Origin: Myxococcus hansupus
GTDB taxonomy: Bacteria; Myxococcota; Myxococcia; Myxococcales; Myxococcaceae
Direction of reading: 5' to 3'
DNA: 64,000 nucleotides
Assembly: GCF_000280925.3 (NCBI RefSeq)
Contig: NZ_CP012109.1
Location: 5,352,501 to 5,416,500 of the forward strand
In this document: positions 8,312-18,920 of the stretch, piece by piece
Layout of the letters: each line of letters opens with the position of its first letter
Position numbering within the stretch: the stretch's first letter is position 1
The notes under the pieces: generated by a model
Databases searched by the model: none
What the model was told of the DNA's origin: nothing
Seen by the model: the letters and a program-made list of their open reading frames with translations, nothing else
Program-made: the position numbers and the translations under genes

Positions 8312-8730
8312 GCCTGCCTCCGCTTCTCGTGAACCACCCGCTTGCGCGCCACGACTTCCAGGCCGCCGCCGTCGCGGTTCGCCACGTGGACCGAATCGCT
8401 GAGGCGCCGCACCGCCGCGCCGCCCTCGCCCAGGCTCTCCCCGGGCAGCGGCCCCGGACGCCCTTCCTCCCGGCCCGAGAAGAGTCGTGAGGGGTCCGCC
8501 ATGCCGGGGCCTCGGTCCGTCGAGCGGATGCAGAGCCACTCCGGCTCGCGCCACAGCTCGACCCAGCCGCGGCCCCCCGCGTGGCGCACCAGGTTGGTGG
8601 CCAGCTCGCTGACCACCACGGCCACCTCGGCGCTGGCGCGGGCCGGAAGGCCGTGCTCCCGGGCGTAGCGGCGACTCAGCGCGGCGGCGACCGCGGCATC
8701 CGACCTCGAGGAAACCTCGATGCTGAACAT
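8308..8730 (-). CDS. Anti-sigma-type GHKL serine kinase (RsbW/RsbT-like)
   Basis: This 140-residue single-domain ATPase begins MFSIEVSSRSD. It has the N-box VVSELATNLVRHAGGRG, the G1 box DRGPGMAD, and a glycine-rich lid (LPGESLGEGGAAVRRLSD). Such kinases either phosphorylate STAS antagonists or hold a sigma factor. It is the first gene of the operon and the second kinase in the module, so the two kinases may act on different STAS partners. ATG 8751, seven codons upstream, is an alternative start. No strong ribosome-binding site distinguishes the two. The stop overlaps the next start. Confidence 0.8.
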   Translation of the reverse strand: MFSIEVSSRSDAAVAAALSRRYAREHGLPARASAEVAVVVSELATNLVRHAGGRGWVELWREPEWLCIRSTDRGPGMADPSRLFSGREEGRPGPLPGESLGEGGAAVRRLSDSVHVANRDGGGLEVVARKRVVHEKRRQA

Positions 8731-8780
8731 CGGCTCAACTTCTGAGAGCATGGGAGTTCGGGAGAGCAATCGTCCAACCA

Positions 8781-8803
8781 AGCTGCAATATTGCAATGCA
8801 GCT
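8781..8803. promoter_or_regulatory. Nested palindrome upstream of the Rsb-like operon
   Basis: A perfect 12-base palindrome (TGCAATATTGCA, 8784-8795) lies inside a wider AGCTGC (8781-8786) / GCAGCT (8798-8803) inverted pair. It is about 50 bases upstream of the first kinase start. The AT-rich core is unusual for this genome and fits an operator. The rest of the roughly 300-base gap up to 9027 shows nothing else I can name. Confidence 0.45.
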
Positions 8804-9027
8804 CCCTCAATCGAACCACCACCGCGCCGGTGATGTAAAGCAACGCCCAGTCATCCCCGACCCTCGGCTTCCATCCCTGGAAAGGCCGGACTTGAATGAA
8901 GGGTTTTCCCGAAGTCGAAACGGGAGTTCAGCGCTTCCCGCCGACGCGGCCCCGAGTTCCCGGAACCGGCGTCAGCGCCCGCCTGCCGCGCCCGAGCCCC
9001 CGAAGGCGGCTCGGGCAGTCCTCCCGT

Positions 9028-9861
9028 TCAGACGCCGGTCAGCTCGTGCAGTTGGAGGTCCGGCCCCACGGCCAACGTGTGGCCCTGGGCCAGCTCCACC
9101 CAACCCGCGGAGCGCTTGAGATGACTGGCCACCACGACGGTATGACGGCGGCGGTGCGCGCTCACCGCCGGCTGGGTGTCGGGTGTGGACGGCGTCACCT
9201 CGCACAGCTCGCATTCCGCCGCCCCCTCCAGCCGCGTGCAGAACAGGGGCGGTTCGCCGAAGCGGGTCGCCGCCAGGAGGGTGCCGTTGGTGGCCACGAG
9301 GTTCAGCGAGGGCGTGCGCGCCACGCCAGCCTGGGCCGCGGCGCGCGCCACTTCACGCGCGGTGTCCGCCAACACGCGACCCGCCAGCTCCGCCTCGAGC
9401 CGAGGATCCTCCGTGCGGCCGAGGTCGCGCAGATTCTTGAGGAAGGTGGCGAACAGGAGCTCCCCCGGTGTGCCGCCACGCACCTGCCGGCGCAGGTGAT
9501 CCGGGAGCGCGTCCATCAACGCCGCGCGAAGTGGCTCGAGCCCCTGTCCGTCGCCCTGGTGGGCGAAGAGCCAGCGGCGGGACCGGAAGGGCTGGGTGTT
9601 CTCCTCCAGCGACAGGCCCACCGGGAGCTGGCCCGCGTGGAAGAGCAGCGCGTCGGACTCATGCGGAGGCGCGAGCGAGTCCAGCGTCAGCGCCTCGCTG
9701 CTCGCATAGCGCCGCAGGAGGACTTCATCCTGGGCGTAGGAGCCCACCCCCACGGCGTTGGCCCTCGAATCACCATGGAGCAGGACCTGGCCCTGGAGGC
9801 GGTGCAGCTCGCATCGGAGCAGGTTCGGGTCGGACGTCAGGGCAGCGAGGATGACGGACAT
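9028..9861 (-). CDS. Class II glutamine amidotransferase-fold protein lacking the N-terminal cysteine
   Basis: The 277-residue product resembles the Ntn-type GATase family (YafJ/EgtC-like): DSRANAVGVGSY near 31-42, an NTQPFRSRRWLFAHQGDG core near 87-105, and LNLVATNGTLLAATR near 194-208. In active members Cys2, exposed after Met removal, is the nucleophile; here residue 2 is Ser (MSVILAAL). The usual His-Asn-Gly is His-Gln-Gly. Glutaminase activity is therefore doubtful, though Ser can serve as nucleophile in some Ntn hydrolases. It is transcribed away from the dnaK-like gene, with about 205 bases between the starts. A different Ntn subfamily is possible. Confidence 0.7.
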   Translation of the reverse strand: MSVILAALTSDPNLLRCELHRLQGQVLLHGDSRANAVGVGSYAQDEVLLRRYASSEALTLDSLAPPHESDALLFHAGQLPVGLSLEENTQPFRSRRWLFAHQGDGQGLEPLRAALMDALPDHLRRQVRGGTPGELLFATFLKNLRDLGRTEDPRLEAELAGRVLADTAREVARAAAQAGVARTPSLNLVATNGTLLAATRFGEPPLFCTRLEGAAECELCEVTPSTPDTQPAVSAHRRRHTVVVASHLKRSAGWVELAQGHTLAVGPDLQLHELTGV

Positions 9862-9986
9862 GGATGAGTAAACCCCCTTCCCATCGAGAGATAATGGCCT
9901 CGGTGCGCCCCCTCAAGCCAGCGGGCATGCTCCCTTGCACCCTCCCTAAGCCCTTGAAATGGCTGGGCTTTATTGACACGGGAACG

Positions 9987-10016
9987 TTGACACCCGCTTC
10001 TGGGGGTGCCTAACCT
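9987..10016 (+). promoter_or_regulatory. Candidate sigma-70 promoter for the dnaK-like gene
   Basis: TTGACA (9987-9992) and TAACCT (10011-10016) are separated by 18 bases, 50 bases before the chosen ATG. A second TTGACAC begins at 9973, making a 14-base-spaced repeat that could be an alternative -35 box or an activator site. Confidence 0.45.
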
Positions 10017-10066
10017 CCGTGCCCTTCACCGACGGACCTCTGCTGAAGGTCTTCACCGGAGACGGA

Positions 10067-11674
10067 ATGGCGGACGACATCGCAATTGGCATCGACCTGG
10101 GCACTTCGTACTCGTGCGTGTCGGTGGTCCAGGACGGCCAGCCCATTGTCATCCCCAACGAATGGGGTGAGACGACCCATGCCTCCTGCGTCTCGTTCCT
10201 CGAGGACGGCTCGGTGCTGGTGGGCAACGCGGCCAAGAAGAACATCATCACCAGCCCGGAGCAGACCGTCTATTCCGCCAAGCGGCTCATCGGGCGCTAC
10301 TACTTCTCCGACGAGGTGAAGAAGGCGCAGGCGGTGATGCCGTACCGCATCGTCGAGGGCGAGAACAACTCGGTGCGCATCGCGGTGAACGACCACAGCT
10401 ATTCGCTCCCGGAGATCAGCGCGCTGGTCCTCAAGGAGATGAAGGCGGTGGCGGAGACGTACCTGGGCCAGGAGGTGACCAAGGCCGTGGTCACCGTGCC
10501 CGCGTACTTCAACGACAACCAGCGGCAGGCCACCAAGGACGCGGGTCGCATCGCGGGCATGGAGGTGCTGCGCATCCTCAATGAGCCCACCTCCGCGGCG
10601 CTCGCGTACGGCTTCGGCCGCGACGTGAACCAGCGCGTGGTGGTCTACGACCTGGGCGGCGGCACCTTCGACGTGTCGATTCTGGAGATCGGCAAGGACG
10701 TGTTCGAGGTGCTGGCCACCGCGGGCGACACGTACCTGGGCGGCGACGACTTCGACGACCGCATCATGACGTGGCTGGCGGATGACTTCCTGGCCCGCAC
10801 GCGCCTGGACGTGCGCCAGAACAAGTTCTGCCTGCAGATGCTCAAGGAGGCCGCGGAGAAGGCGAAGATCGACGTGGGCCAGACGGGCTCGGCCGACATC
10901 CTGTGCCAGGGCATCTGCCAGGACGCGGACGGCAACATCATGGACCTGAAGGGGCAGCTCAATCAGGACCAGTTCAACCGCATGGTGATGGACCTGGTGC
11001 AGCGCACCTTCAAGGTGTGCGACGAGGCCCTCCAGAGCGCGCGCCTGACGGCGGCGGACATCGACGCGGTCATCCTCGTGGGCGGCCCCACGCGACTGCC
11101 CATCATCCGCAACTCGGTGAAGCACTACTTCCAGAAGGATCCGCTGGAAGGCATCAACCCGGACCAGGTCGTGGCCATGGGCGCGGCGCTCCAGTCGCAC
11201 GCGCTGCTCGACAGCAAGACGGAGACGTTCCTGGTGGACGTCACGCCGCTGTCGCTGCGGATTGGCACGGTGGGCGGGTACACCGAGAAGATCATCGACA
11301 AGAACACGCCGGTGCCCATCGACCGCTCGAAGACGTTCACCACCAGCCGGGATGGCCAGGAGAAGGTGAAGATTCGCGTGTACCAGGGCGAGTCCAACCG
11401 CGCCGACGAGTGCGAGATGCTCGGTGAGTTCGAGTTCGCGGGCTTCCGCATCGGCTACCGCGGCGAGGTGAAGATCGAGGTCACCTTCGAAATCAACACG
11501 GATGGCCTGGTGCATGTCTCCGCCTGCGACACGGAGACGGGTCAGAAGACGTCGACCTCCATCACCTTGTCGTCCGGCATGAGCGAAGCCGACATCCAGC
11601 AGTCCATCCAGGCCAACCGGAACACCCGGCTCGCCGGCCACAACAGCAACGACCTGCCCGCCGTGGCGCAGTAA
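10067..11674 (+). CDS. Hsp70/DnaK homologue without the C-terminal lid
   Basis: This 535-residue chaperone has all ATPase-domain signatures: [12 protein letters not shown] at the start, [14 protein letters not shown] near 188-201, and [14 protein letters not shown] near 330-343. A beta-sandwich substrate domain follows from about 375 ([27 protein letters not shown]). It ends around 535, whereas DnaK has about 610-640 residues, so most of the helical lid is missing and peptide binding should be more open. ATG 10067 has a GGAGA ribosome-binding site at 10058-10062 and places [11 protein letters not shown] at the N-terminus. It is followed 21 bases later by a J-domain gene, an obvious partner. 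Myxobacteria carry many DnaK paralogues; this is not the housekeeping dnaK. Confidence 0.92.
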   Translation: MADDIAIGIDLGTSYSCVSVVQDGQPIVIPNEWGETTHASCVSFLEDGSVLVGNAAKKNIITSPEQTVYSAKRLIGRYYFSDEVKKAQAVMPYRIVEGENNSVRIAVNDHSYSLPEISALVLKEMKAVAETYLGQEVTKAVVTVPAYFNDNQRQATKDAGRIAGMEVLRILNEPTSAALAYGFGRDVNQRVVVYDLGGGTFDVSILEIGKDVFEVLATAGDTYLGGDDFDDRIMTWLADDFLARTRLDVRQNKFCLQMLKEAAEKAKIDVGQTGSADILCQGICQDADGNIMDLKGQLNQDQFNRMVMDLVQRTFKVCDEALQSARLTAADIDAVILVGGPTRLPIIRNSVKHYFQKDPLEGINPDQVVAMGAALQSHALLDSKTETFLVDVTPLSLRIGTVGGYTEKIIDKNTPVPIDRSKTFTTSRDGQEKVKIRVYQGESNRADECEMLGEFEFAGFRIGYRGEVKIEVTFEINTDGLVHVSACDTETGQKTSTSITLSSGMSEADIQQSIQANRNTRLAGHNSNDLPAVAQ

Positions 11675-11695
11675 GGCCGCGACCCGACCACGCCG

Positions 11696-14620
11696 ATGTC
11701 CCAGCCCTCAGACCCCAGCGACGGGAAACCGACGGGAGCGCCGCCCGGGACGCCGGCCACGCCCGCTCGGCCCGCCGTCCCGCGAGTGACGGCCGCCGTG
11801 CCTGGGCCCGTGACGGTTCCGACGGCCCCCGCCAGCGCGGCGACGCCAGCGCCTCGGCCGCCACCGGCCGCGAAGTCACCCGCGATGGCGCCCACGCCGC
11901 CGCCCCGGGCCACCCTGACGGGGATTCCCGCCGTGCGCCCGGCCACGGGGGCTGGCGCGGGGACACCGGCGGGTGGACGTCCCGCCGTGCCAGGGGCCAC
12001 GGGCGCGGGTGGCGTGAATCCGCAACGCCCCGTGCCACCCGGAGCGGGTGTTGGGGCCGCGCAGAAGTCGCCAGCCTCGGTGCCTGGGGTTCCGCCTGTC
12101 AGCGCCAGTGCGGCGCCACCGGTGTCGCCCATCACGCTCCCGAACATCCCCGCTGTGGAGTCTGGTCCCACGCCTCGCGGGACGCCCACCACCCTCCCTG
12201 GCATTCCTTCCGTGTCACCTGGAGCGACGCCCCGAGTGGGCGCTGACACGAGTCCGCCACTCCCCCGCGCGGCGGGGACGGCCAGCCCCGATGGCACGCC
12301 AGCCACCGGCCGCGTCGCCGCGGCGAGAACCACTCCCGCTGGAGCCGCCACACCCCCGCCACGCCCGGGCATGGTCCCCGGTGCCGCAGGGGCACCCACG
12401 CCCGCACCTCGCACAGCGGCAGGCGGAACCACTCCAGTTCCTCGCCCCGTGGGCGCGGCTGGCGGCGCGACTCCCGTTCCTCGCCCTGTGGGTGCGGCAG
12501 GCGGAACCACGCCAGTTCCCCGCACGGCAGGCGCAGCAGGCGGAACCACGCCAGTTCCTCGCCCCGCCGGCGCGGCAGGCGGCGCGACTCCCGTTCCTCG
12601 CCCTGTGGGCGCGGCAGGTGGAACCACGCCAGTTCCTCGCACCGCAGGCGCAGCAGGCGGCGCGACTCCCGTTCCTCACATCGGCCCTGACGCTGCTCCG
12701 GCCAGTGCGCCGCTGAACCCCGGTGTCGCCGGAGGCTCGGCATCGGAAGCAGTGCCATCCGTCGCGCCGCTCGGTCCCAATGCGACAGGTGAGACGTCCG
12801 CCACGGGGGCCGTTCCCTCCGTACTGAGCGCGGGCACGGCGTCGGGCACGGTCCCTTCTGTCGCGCCGTTGAGCGCCAAGGCTCCGTCTGGCCCCTTGCC
12901 TTCAGTGGCACCGACGAGGCCCACCGTACAGTCAGGCGCCGTGCCCTCTGTCGCGCCACTGAGCTCCAAAGCCCCTTCAGGGGCGGTGCCTTCTGTCGCG
13001 CCCCTGAGCCCCAAAGCCCTTTCGGGAGCGGTGCCCGCAGTCCCCTCTGTCGCGCCACTGAGCCCCAACGCCCCTTCGGGAGCAGTGCCCTCTGTCGCGC
13101 CACCGAGCCCCCAAGCCCCTTCGGGAGCGGTACCTTCCGTCGCGGCACTGAGCCCCACTGCTACGTCTGGAGCGGTGCCCTCCGTCGCGCCGCTGGACGC
13201 CAACAAGACATCAGGGGCAGTGCCCACGGTCGCTCCGCTGGGCGCCAACAAGACATCAGGGGCAGTGCCCACCGTAGCTCCGCTGGGCGCCAACAAGACA
13301 TCAGGGACAGTCCCCACTGTCGCGCCGCTGGGCGCGAACAAGACGTCAGGGGCCGTCCCCACTGTCGCTCCGCTGGGCGCGAACAAGACATCAGGGGCAG
13401 TCCCCACCGTCGCGCCGCTGAGCACTGGCGCCGTGCCCTCCGTGGCCCCAGCGCGGCCGACCGCACCTTCTGGCGCCGTGCCCTCCGTGGCCCCAGCGCG
13501 GCCGACCGCACCTTCTGGCGCCGTGCCCTCCGTCGCGCCAGCGCGGCCGACCGCACCTTCTGGCGCCGTGCCCTCCGTGGCGCCAGCGCGGCCGACCGCG
13601 CCCTCTGGCGCGGTGCCCTCCGTCGCGCCGCTGAGCCCCAGTGCCCCGCCGGGAGCAACTCCCGCCATCCCCCCCGTGGCCGGTGCTCCCGGAGCCCGCC
13701 CGCGCCCGCCGCCCGTGCTCGCGCTGGGCCAGGTGGCCCCGCCCGTGGCGCCATCCGCGTCGCCTCCGCAGCGGCCCGGCGCACGGCCCACCATGTCCCT
13801 GCCCGCGCTGGTGCCCGCGGGCGCCACGCCACCGCGCCCTCCGGCCGCCCCGCGCCCGCCCGCCGTGCCTGGAGTCCCGTCCGTCGCGCCGCTCGCGGCC
13901 ACGCCTGGAATCCCCTCCGTCGCGCCGCTCGGCGCCGGGCCGAAGGCACCGACCCTCAGCGTGCCCGCGATTCCCTCCGTGGCCCCGGCCGTGCCGCCAG
14001 CGGCCGCCGTCCCCCCTCCCCCGCCGACGTCTGCGGACAAGGGCCCGGGGCTCGACCTCCAGCAGCTCGCGGACCTGGAAGCCCGCTGCGCGAAGCTCGA
14101 CCAGCTCGACTACTTCGAGCTGCTCGCCCTGGAGCGCACGGCCACGCCCGCGGACATCAAGCGCGCCTTCTACCGGGAGAGCCGCACCTACCATCCCGAC
14201 CGCTTCTTCCAGATGGATTCGAAGGAGCTGAAGGAGCGCGTCAACGAACTCTACAAGCGCGTCACCGAGGCCTACTACGTCCTGCGCGACGACACGAAGC
14301 GCAAGAAGTACGTCGCCGACGTGACGGGCCCCGAGCGCGCCCAGAAGCTGCGCTTCACCGAAGCCTCCGAGGCCGAAACCAAGGCCGCCGCCAAGAAGGA
14401 GCAGGAGGAGCAGATCGGCACCCACCCCAAGGGCCGCCAGTTCTTCCAACAGGCGCAGAAGGACGCGGACGCCGGCAACTGGTCCGCCGCCGAGCGCAAC
14501 CTCAAGATGGCGCTCACCTATGAGCCGGCCAACGCCCGCTACAAGGAGCGCCTGGCGGAAATCCAGAAGCAGTCCCAGGACGAGTCCCGCGACAAGGGCG
14601 GCTCGTTCAAGATTCGCTGA
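11696..14620 (+). CDS. J-domain co-chaperone with a very long Pro/Ala/Val repeat region
   Basis: Of 974 residues, roughly the first 780 are low-complexity Pro/Ala/Gly/Thr/Val sequence with several tandem repeat families. A J-domain follows at about 797-870, with helix II KRAFYRESRTYHPDRFF including the HPD motif, and YYVLRDDTKRKKYV. A TPR-like helical pair lies at about 910-960 (QKDADAGNWSAAERNLKMAL), ending in a basic, polar tail. The J-domain should stimulate the adjacent DnaK-like ATPase. The disordered repeats may tether the pair or form a phase-separating scaffold; that is inference. The repeat array is likely to vary in length between strains. The GTG/GCG-rich antisense frames across this gene are composition artefacts. 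Confidence 0.88.
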   Translation: MSQPSDPSDGKPTGAPPGTPATPARPAVPRVTAAVPGPVTVPTAPASAATPAPRPPPAAKSPAMAPTPPPRATLTGIPAVRPATGAGAGTPAGGRPAVPGATGAGGVNPQRPVPPGAGVGAAQKSPASVPGVPPVSASAAPPVSPITLPNIPAVESGPTPRGTPTTLPGIPSVSPGATPRVGADTSPPLPRAAGTASPDGTPATGRVAAARTTPAGAATPPPRPGMVPGAAGAPTPAPRTAAGGTTPVPRPVGAAGGATPVPRPVGAAGGTTPVPRTAGAAGGTTPVPRPAGAAGGATPVPRPVGAAGGTTPVPRTAGAAGGATPVPHIGPDAAPASAPLNPGVAGGSASEAVPSVAPLGPNATGETSATGAVPSVLSAGTASGTVPSVAPLSAKAPSGPLPSVAPTRPTVQSGAVPSVAPLSSKAPSGAVPSVAPLSPKALSGAVPAVPSVAPLSPNAPSGAVPSVAPPSPQAPSGAVPSVAALSPTATSGAVPSVAPLDANKTSGAVPTVAPLGANKTSGAVPTVAPLGANKTSGTVPTVAPLGANKTSGAVPTVAPLGANKTSGAVPTVAPLSTGAVPSVAPARPTAPSGAVPSVAPARPTAPSGAVPSVAPARPTAPSGAVPSVAPARPTAPSGAVPSVAPLSPSAPPGATPAIPPVAGAPGARPRPPPVLALGQVAPPVAPSASPPQRPGARPTMSLPALVPAGATPPRPPAAPRPPAVPGVPSVAPLAATPGIPSVAPLGAGPKAPTLSVPAIPSVAPAVPPAAAVPPPPPTSADKGPGLDLQQLADLEARCAKLDQLDYFELLALERTATPADIKRAFYRESRTYHPDRFFQMDSKELKERVNELYKRVTEAYYVLRDDTKRKKYVADVTGPERAQKLRFTEASEAETKAAAKKEQEEQIGTHPKGRQFFQQAQKDADAGNWSAAERNLKMALTYEPANARYKERLAEIQKQSQDESRDKGGSFKIR
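12421..12676 (+). repeat. 39-base tandem repeat inside the J-domain protein gene
   Basis: About seven copies of a 39-base unit encode a 13-residue repeat of the form (T/A)TPVPR(P/T)(V/A)GAAGG. Copies differ at a few positions (PVG, TAG, PAG), which suggests expansion followed by drift. Confidence 0.85.
13188..13418 (+). repeat. 45-base tandem repeat encoding (L)GANKTSGAVPTVAP
   Basis: Five copies of a 45-base unit encode a 15-residue repeat containing NKTSG(A/T)VPTVAP. Copies are nearly identical, so this is probably the youngest array in the gene. It is preceded (about 12,740-13,190) by more degenerate PSVAPLSPxAPSGAV units of similar period. Confidence 0.88.
13430..13625 (+). repeat. 45-base tandem repeat encoding ARPTAPSGAVPSVAP
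   Basis: Four near-identical 45-base units follow directly on the NKTSG array. The shared SGAVP(S/T)VAP core shows that both arrays derive from one ancestral unit. Confidence 0.88.
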
Positions 14621-14640
14621 CGGCGGCGCCTGGGGAGAGC

Positions 14641-15396
14641 ATGGTCATCGACCTCATCATCCTCGGACTGGTGCTCTTCTTCGCCCTCATCGGGGCGGCG
14701 ACGGGCGTGTCCCGGCAGGTCGCCAACTGGGCGGGGCTCGCGGTGGGCTACTTCGCCTCGCGACGGCTGGGCCCGGTGGCGGGGCCGCACCTGGCGGAGG
14801 CCCTGGGCAGCCCGCTCTTCCTGGGCTTCATCGTGGGCACGGTGCTCGTCTTCATCTGCACCTGGCTCGCGGTCCGCTACGCCCTGGGCGCGCTGCTCCT
14901 GCGCATCCTCTCCACCGGCCAGCACAACGAGAACCGCGGGCTGGACCGCTTCCTCGGCTTCGTGCTCGGCGGCGCGAAGATGGGCCTCATCGCCTGGGTC
15001 ATCCTCAGCGGCATCGCCTTCTTCGAACAGCACGTCGTCATCGCCGGGCGCCGCGTGGGCTTCTCCCCGAAGGAGTCGCTCTCCATCGAGGTGGCCCGCC
15101 GCTACAACCTCTTCGAGATGACGCAGTTCGCCCCCGTGGGGAACCTCGTGGAGGTCTCGAAGGCGGCGGGCGACCCGAAGCGCGCCGGCAAGCTCCAGGA
15201 CGACCCCGCATACAAGGCTTTGCGCAAGGACCCGCGCTTCCAGCGCCTGCTCCAGGACCCGAAGCTGAAGCAGGCCCTGGCGCGAGGAGACACCGCCGCG
15301 CTGCTGCGCAACGACGGTGTCCTCCAGCTCATCCAGGACCCGGACGTGGTGGCCCGGCTGGGCGCCGCGGCGCGCGCGTCCGAGCGCGCGCCCTGA
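14641..15396 (+). CDS. CvpA family membrane protein
   Basis: The 251-residue protein has four hydrophobic helices in its first 140 residues (IDLIILGLVLFFALIGAATG; WAGLAVGYFAS; FLGFIVGTVLVFICTWLAV; GLIAWVILSGIAFF), with the typical 'RGLDRFLGFVLGGAKMGL' loop of CvpA/colicin V production proteins. The C-terminal 110 residues are a soluble, repetitive helical tail with repeated (R/K)xLLQDPxLKQAL-like blocks. CvpA family members affect envelope homeostasis, but their biochemical role is unknown. It starts 20 bases after the J-domain gene and may belong to the same transcript. It ends 1 base before the stop of the convergent ClpX-like gene. Confidence 0.82.
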   Translation: MVIDLIILGLVLFFALIGAATGVSRQVANWAGLAVGYFASRRLGPVAGPHLAEALGSPLFLGFIVGTVLVFICTWLAVRYALGALLLRILSTGQHNENRGLDRFLGFVLGGAKMGLIAWVILSGIAFFEQHVVIAGRRVGFSPKESLSIEVARRYNLFEMTQFAPVGNLVEVSKAAGDPKRAGKLQDDPAYKALRKDPRFQRLLQDPKLKQALARGDTAALLRNDGVLQLIQDPDVVARLGAAARASERAP

Positions 15397-15397
15397 C

Positions 15398-16468
15398 TCA
15401 CACGTCCAACTGCGTCGAATCCAACCCGCGCAGCCGCTCGCGCACGAAGCCCGCGTCCACCGTCACCTGGTGCCGCCGCCGCTCGGGCGCCTCGAACATG
15501 ACGTCCGACATGACGTGCTCCAGGATGGACCGCAGCCCGCGCGCGCCCAGGCCCCGCTCCACGGAGTAGCGCACCACCTCGCGCAGCCCGGGCGCGGCGA
15601 AGTCCACCTCCAGCTCGTCCATGGCCAGCAGCTCGCGGAACTCGCGGACGATGGCATCCGGCGGCTCGGTGAGGACGCGGAGCAGGTCGTCCTCCCCCAG
15701 CCGGTCCAACTGCACCACCACCGGCAGGCGCCCGAGGAACTCCGCCAACATGCCGAACTCCGTGAGCTGGCGGGTGCTGATGCGCCGCTGTCGCTGCTTC
15801 GCCGCGTCGTCCGCGCCAAAGCCCATGGAGCGCCCGCCCTCGTCACCGTAGTCGTGCAGGTCGCTGAACGTCCCCGCGCAGATGAAGAGGATGTCGCGCG
15901 TATCCACCTGCACGAAGTCACTTTTGTTCCACGCCTGGGTGACATTGAGGGGCACGTACACCTCGCGGCCCTCCAGCAGCTTCAGCAGCGACTGCTGCAC
16001 GCCCTCGCCGCCGATGTCGCGGCTCCCCGCACCGTTGCGGGCGCTCTGGGAGCGCCGGGCAATCTTGTCCACCTCGTCGATGAAGATGATGCCCCGCTGG
16101 GTGTCCTCCACGGAGTGGTTCGCCTTGAAGAGGAGGTCGGAGATCATCACCTCCACGTCCTTCCCGTAGTAGCCGGCCTCCGTGTACTCGGTGGCGTCCA
16201 CGGTGGTGAACGGGACATTGAGGATGTCCGCCAGGTTGCGGGCGATGTGTGTCTTGCCGCTCCCGGTGGGGCCTATGAGCAAGATGTTGGATTTCTTGAT
16301 GAGCGAGGTCCGGCGCAGCCTTCGCGCCAGGAGGCGCTTGAGGTGATTGTGGGCAGCAATGGCCACGGCGCGCTTGGCGCCGGACTGGCCGATGACGAAG
16401 CGGTCCAGCCGCTCGTAGATTTCCCGCGGGGTCAGCACCGCTTCTTCCCTGCGTGCGGACGACTCCAT
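15398..16468 (-). CDS. ClpX-like AAA+ ATPase without a zinc-binding domain
   Basis: This 356-residue AAA+ protein has Walker A GPTGSGKTH near 67-75, Walker B IIFIDEVDKIA near 126-136 and a ClpX-like C-terminal domain with GLGARGLRSILEHVMSD. It starts directly at the TPREIYERLDRFVIGQ helix, so the N-terminal zinc domain of ClpX (about 60 residues) is missing. Pore loop 1 is GYYG rather than GYVG. The GGRKHP (RKH) loop is replaced by a different sequence near 170. The ClpP-docking IGF loop is present as MGFGAD. It may be a specialised unfoldase with altered substrate choice, possibly still docking ClpP. It is divergent from speA, with about 240 bases between the starts. Confidence 0.87.
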   Translation of the reverse strand: MESSARREEAVLTPREIYERLDRFVIGQSGAKRAVAIAAHNHLKRLLARRLRRTSLIKKSNILLIGPTGSGKTHIARNLADILNVPFTTVDATEYTEAGYYGKDVEVMISDLLFKANHSVEDTQRGIIFIDEVDKIARRSQSARNGAGSRDIGGEGVQQSLLKLLEGREVYVPLNVTQAWNKSDFVQVDTRDILFICAGTFSDLHDYGDEGGRSMGFGADDAAKQRQRRISTRQLTEFGMLAEFLGRLPVVVQLDRLGEDDLLRVLTEPPDAIVREFRELLAMDELEVDFAAPGLREVVRYSVERGLGARGLRSILEHVMSDVMFEAPERRRHQVTVDAGFVRERLRGLDSTQLDV

Positions 16469-16708
16469 GTACCCTCCCCTTGTGTCCACGCGTCCCTCGG
16501 ACGCACCGGGAAAAGGTAGGAATTGAATGGAGAGTCGGCCCGAGGGAGGAGAAGCACCGGGCGGCCGCCCCGCCAGCCTGCCTGCCCTCCGCGCAAGCGG
16601 CTGTTGAATACGGAGGGGGTTTCCGATAGTTCCCGCGCGATTTCCCGTGCCCGGCTTCATAGTGCATGGGGAGTTACCCCCTTCAACCCAGGGAGCCTCG
16701 AGAAGCCG

Positions 16709-18736
<2,028 letters not shown>

Positions 18737-18767
18737 GCCCCCGAGCCTGAACAGAAATGAAGTTCCG

Positions 18768-18802
18768 GCCCCCTGTCGCCATGCCGCGGCAGGGGGCTTC
18801 TT
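18768..18802 (+). terminator. Terminator after speA
   Basis: GCCCCCTG (18768-18775) pairs with CAGGGGGC (18790-18797) around a 14-base loop, followed by TTCTTC. It lies 32 bases after the speA stop. Confidence 0.8.
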
Positions 18803-18808
18803 CATGCC

Positions 18809-18920
18809 GCCCCGTCCCGCGCAGTGCCCCGCGACCAGCGGCTCGCCTGAGCCGAACGGGGCTGGGGCGCCCCGTCCCGCTCAGTGCCCCGCGATGAGCG
18901 GCTCCCCCGAACCGAACGGC
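18809..18920. repeat. 52-base imperfect direct repeat, period 60
   Basis: Bases 18809-18860 recur at 18869-18920 with only a few substitutions. The second copy contains the last codons and stop of the minus-strand gene ending at 18881. In the first copy the equivalent stop is mutated (TCA to GCA on the plus strand), so it is a non-coding remnant downstream of the gene. This fits a local tandem duplication of the gene's 3' end. Confidence 0.75.

Noticed and set aside
10010..11641. 543-residue antisense frame opposite the dnaK-like gene
   Set aside because: It has a His/Arg/Val/Leu-biased composition and no recognisable motif; the plus strand encodes intact Hsp70 signatures.
13188..13625. 45-base repeats as a CRISPR array
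   Set aside because: Units are contiguous without unique spacers, stay in frame and encode protein repeats.
11542..14449. Several 350-450-residue minus-strand frames across the J-domain protein
   Set aside because: They mirror the plus-strand tandem repeats and have no independent features.
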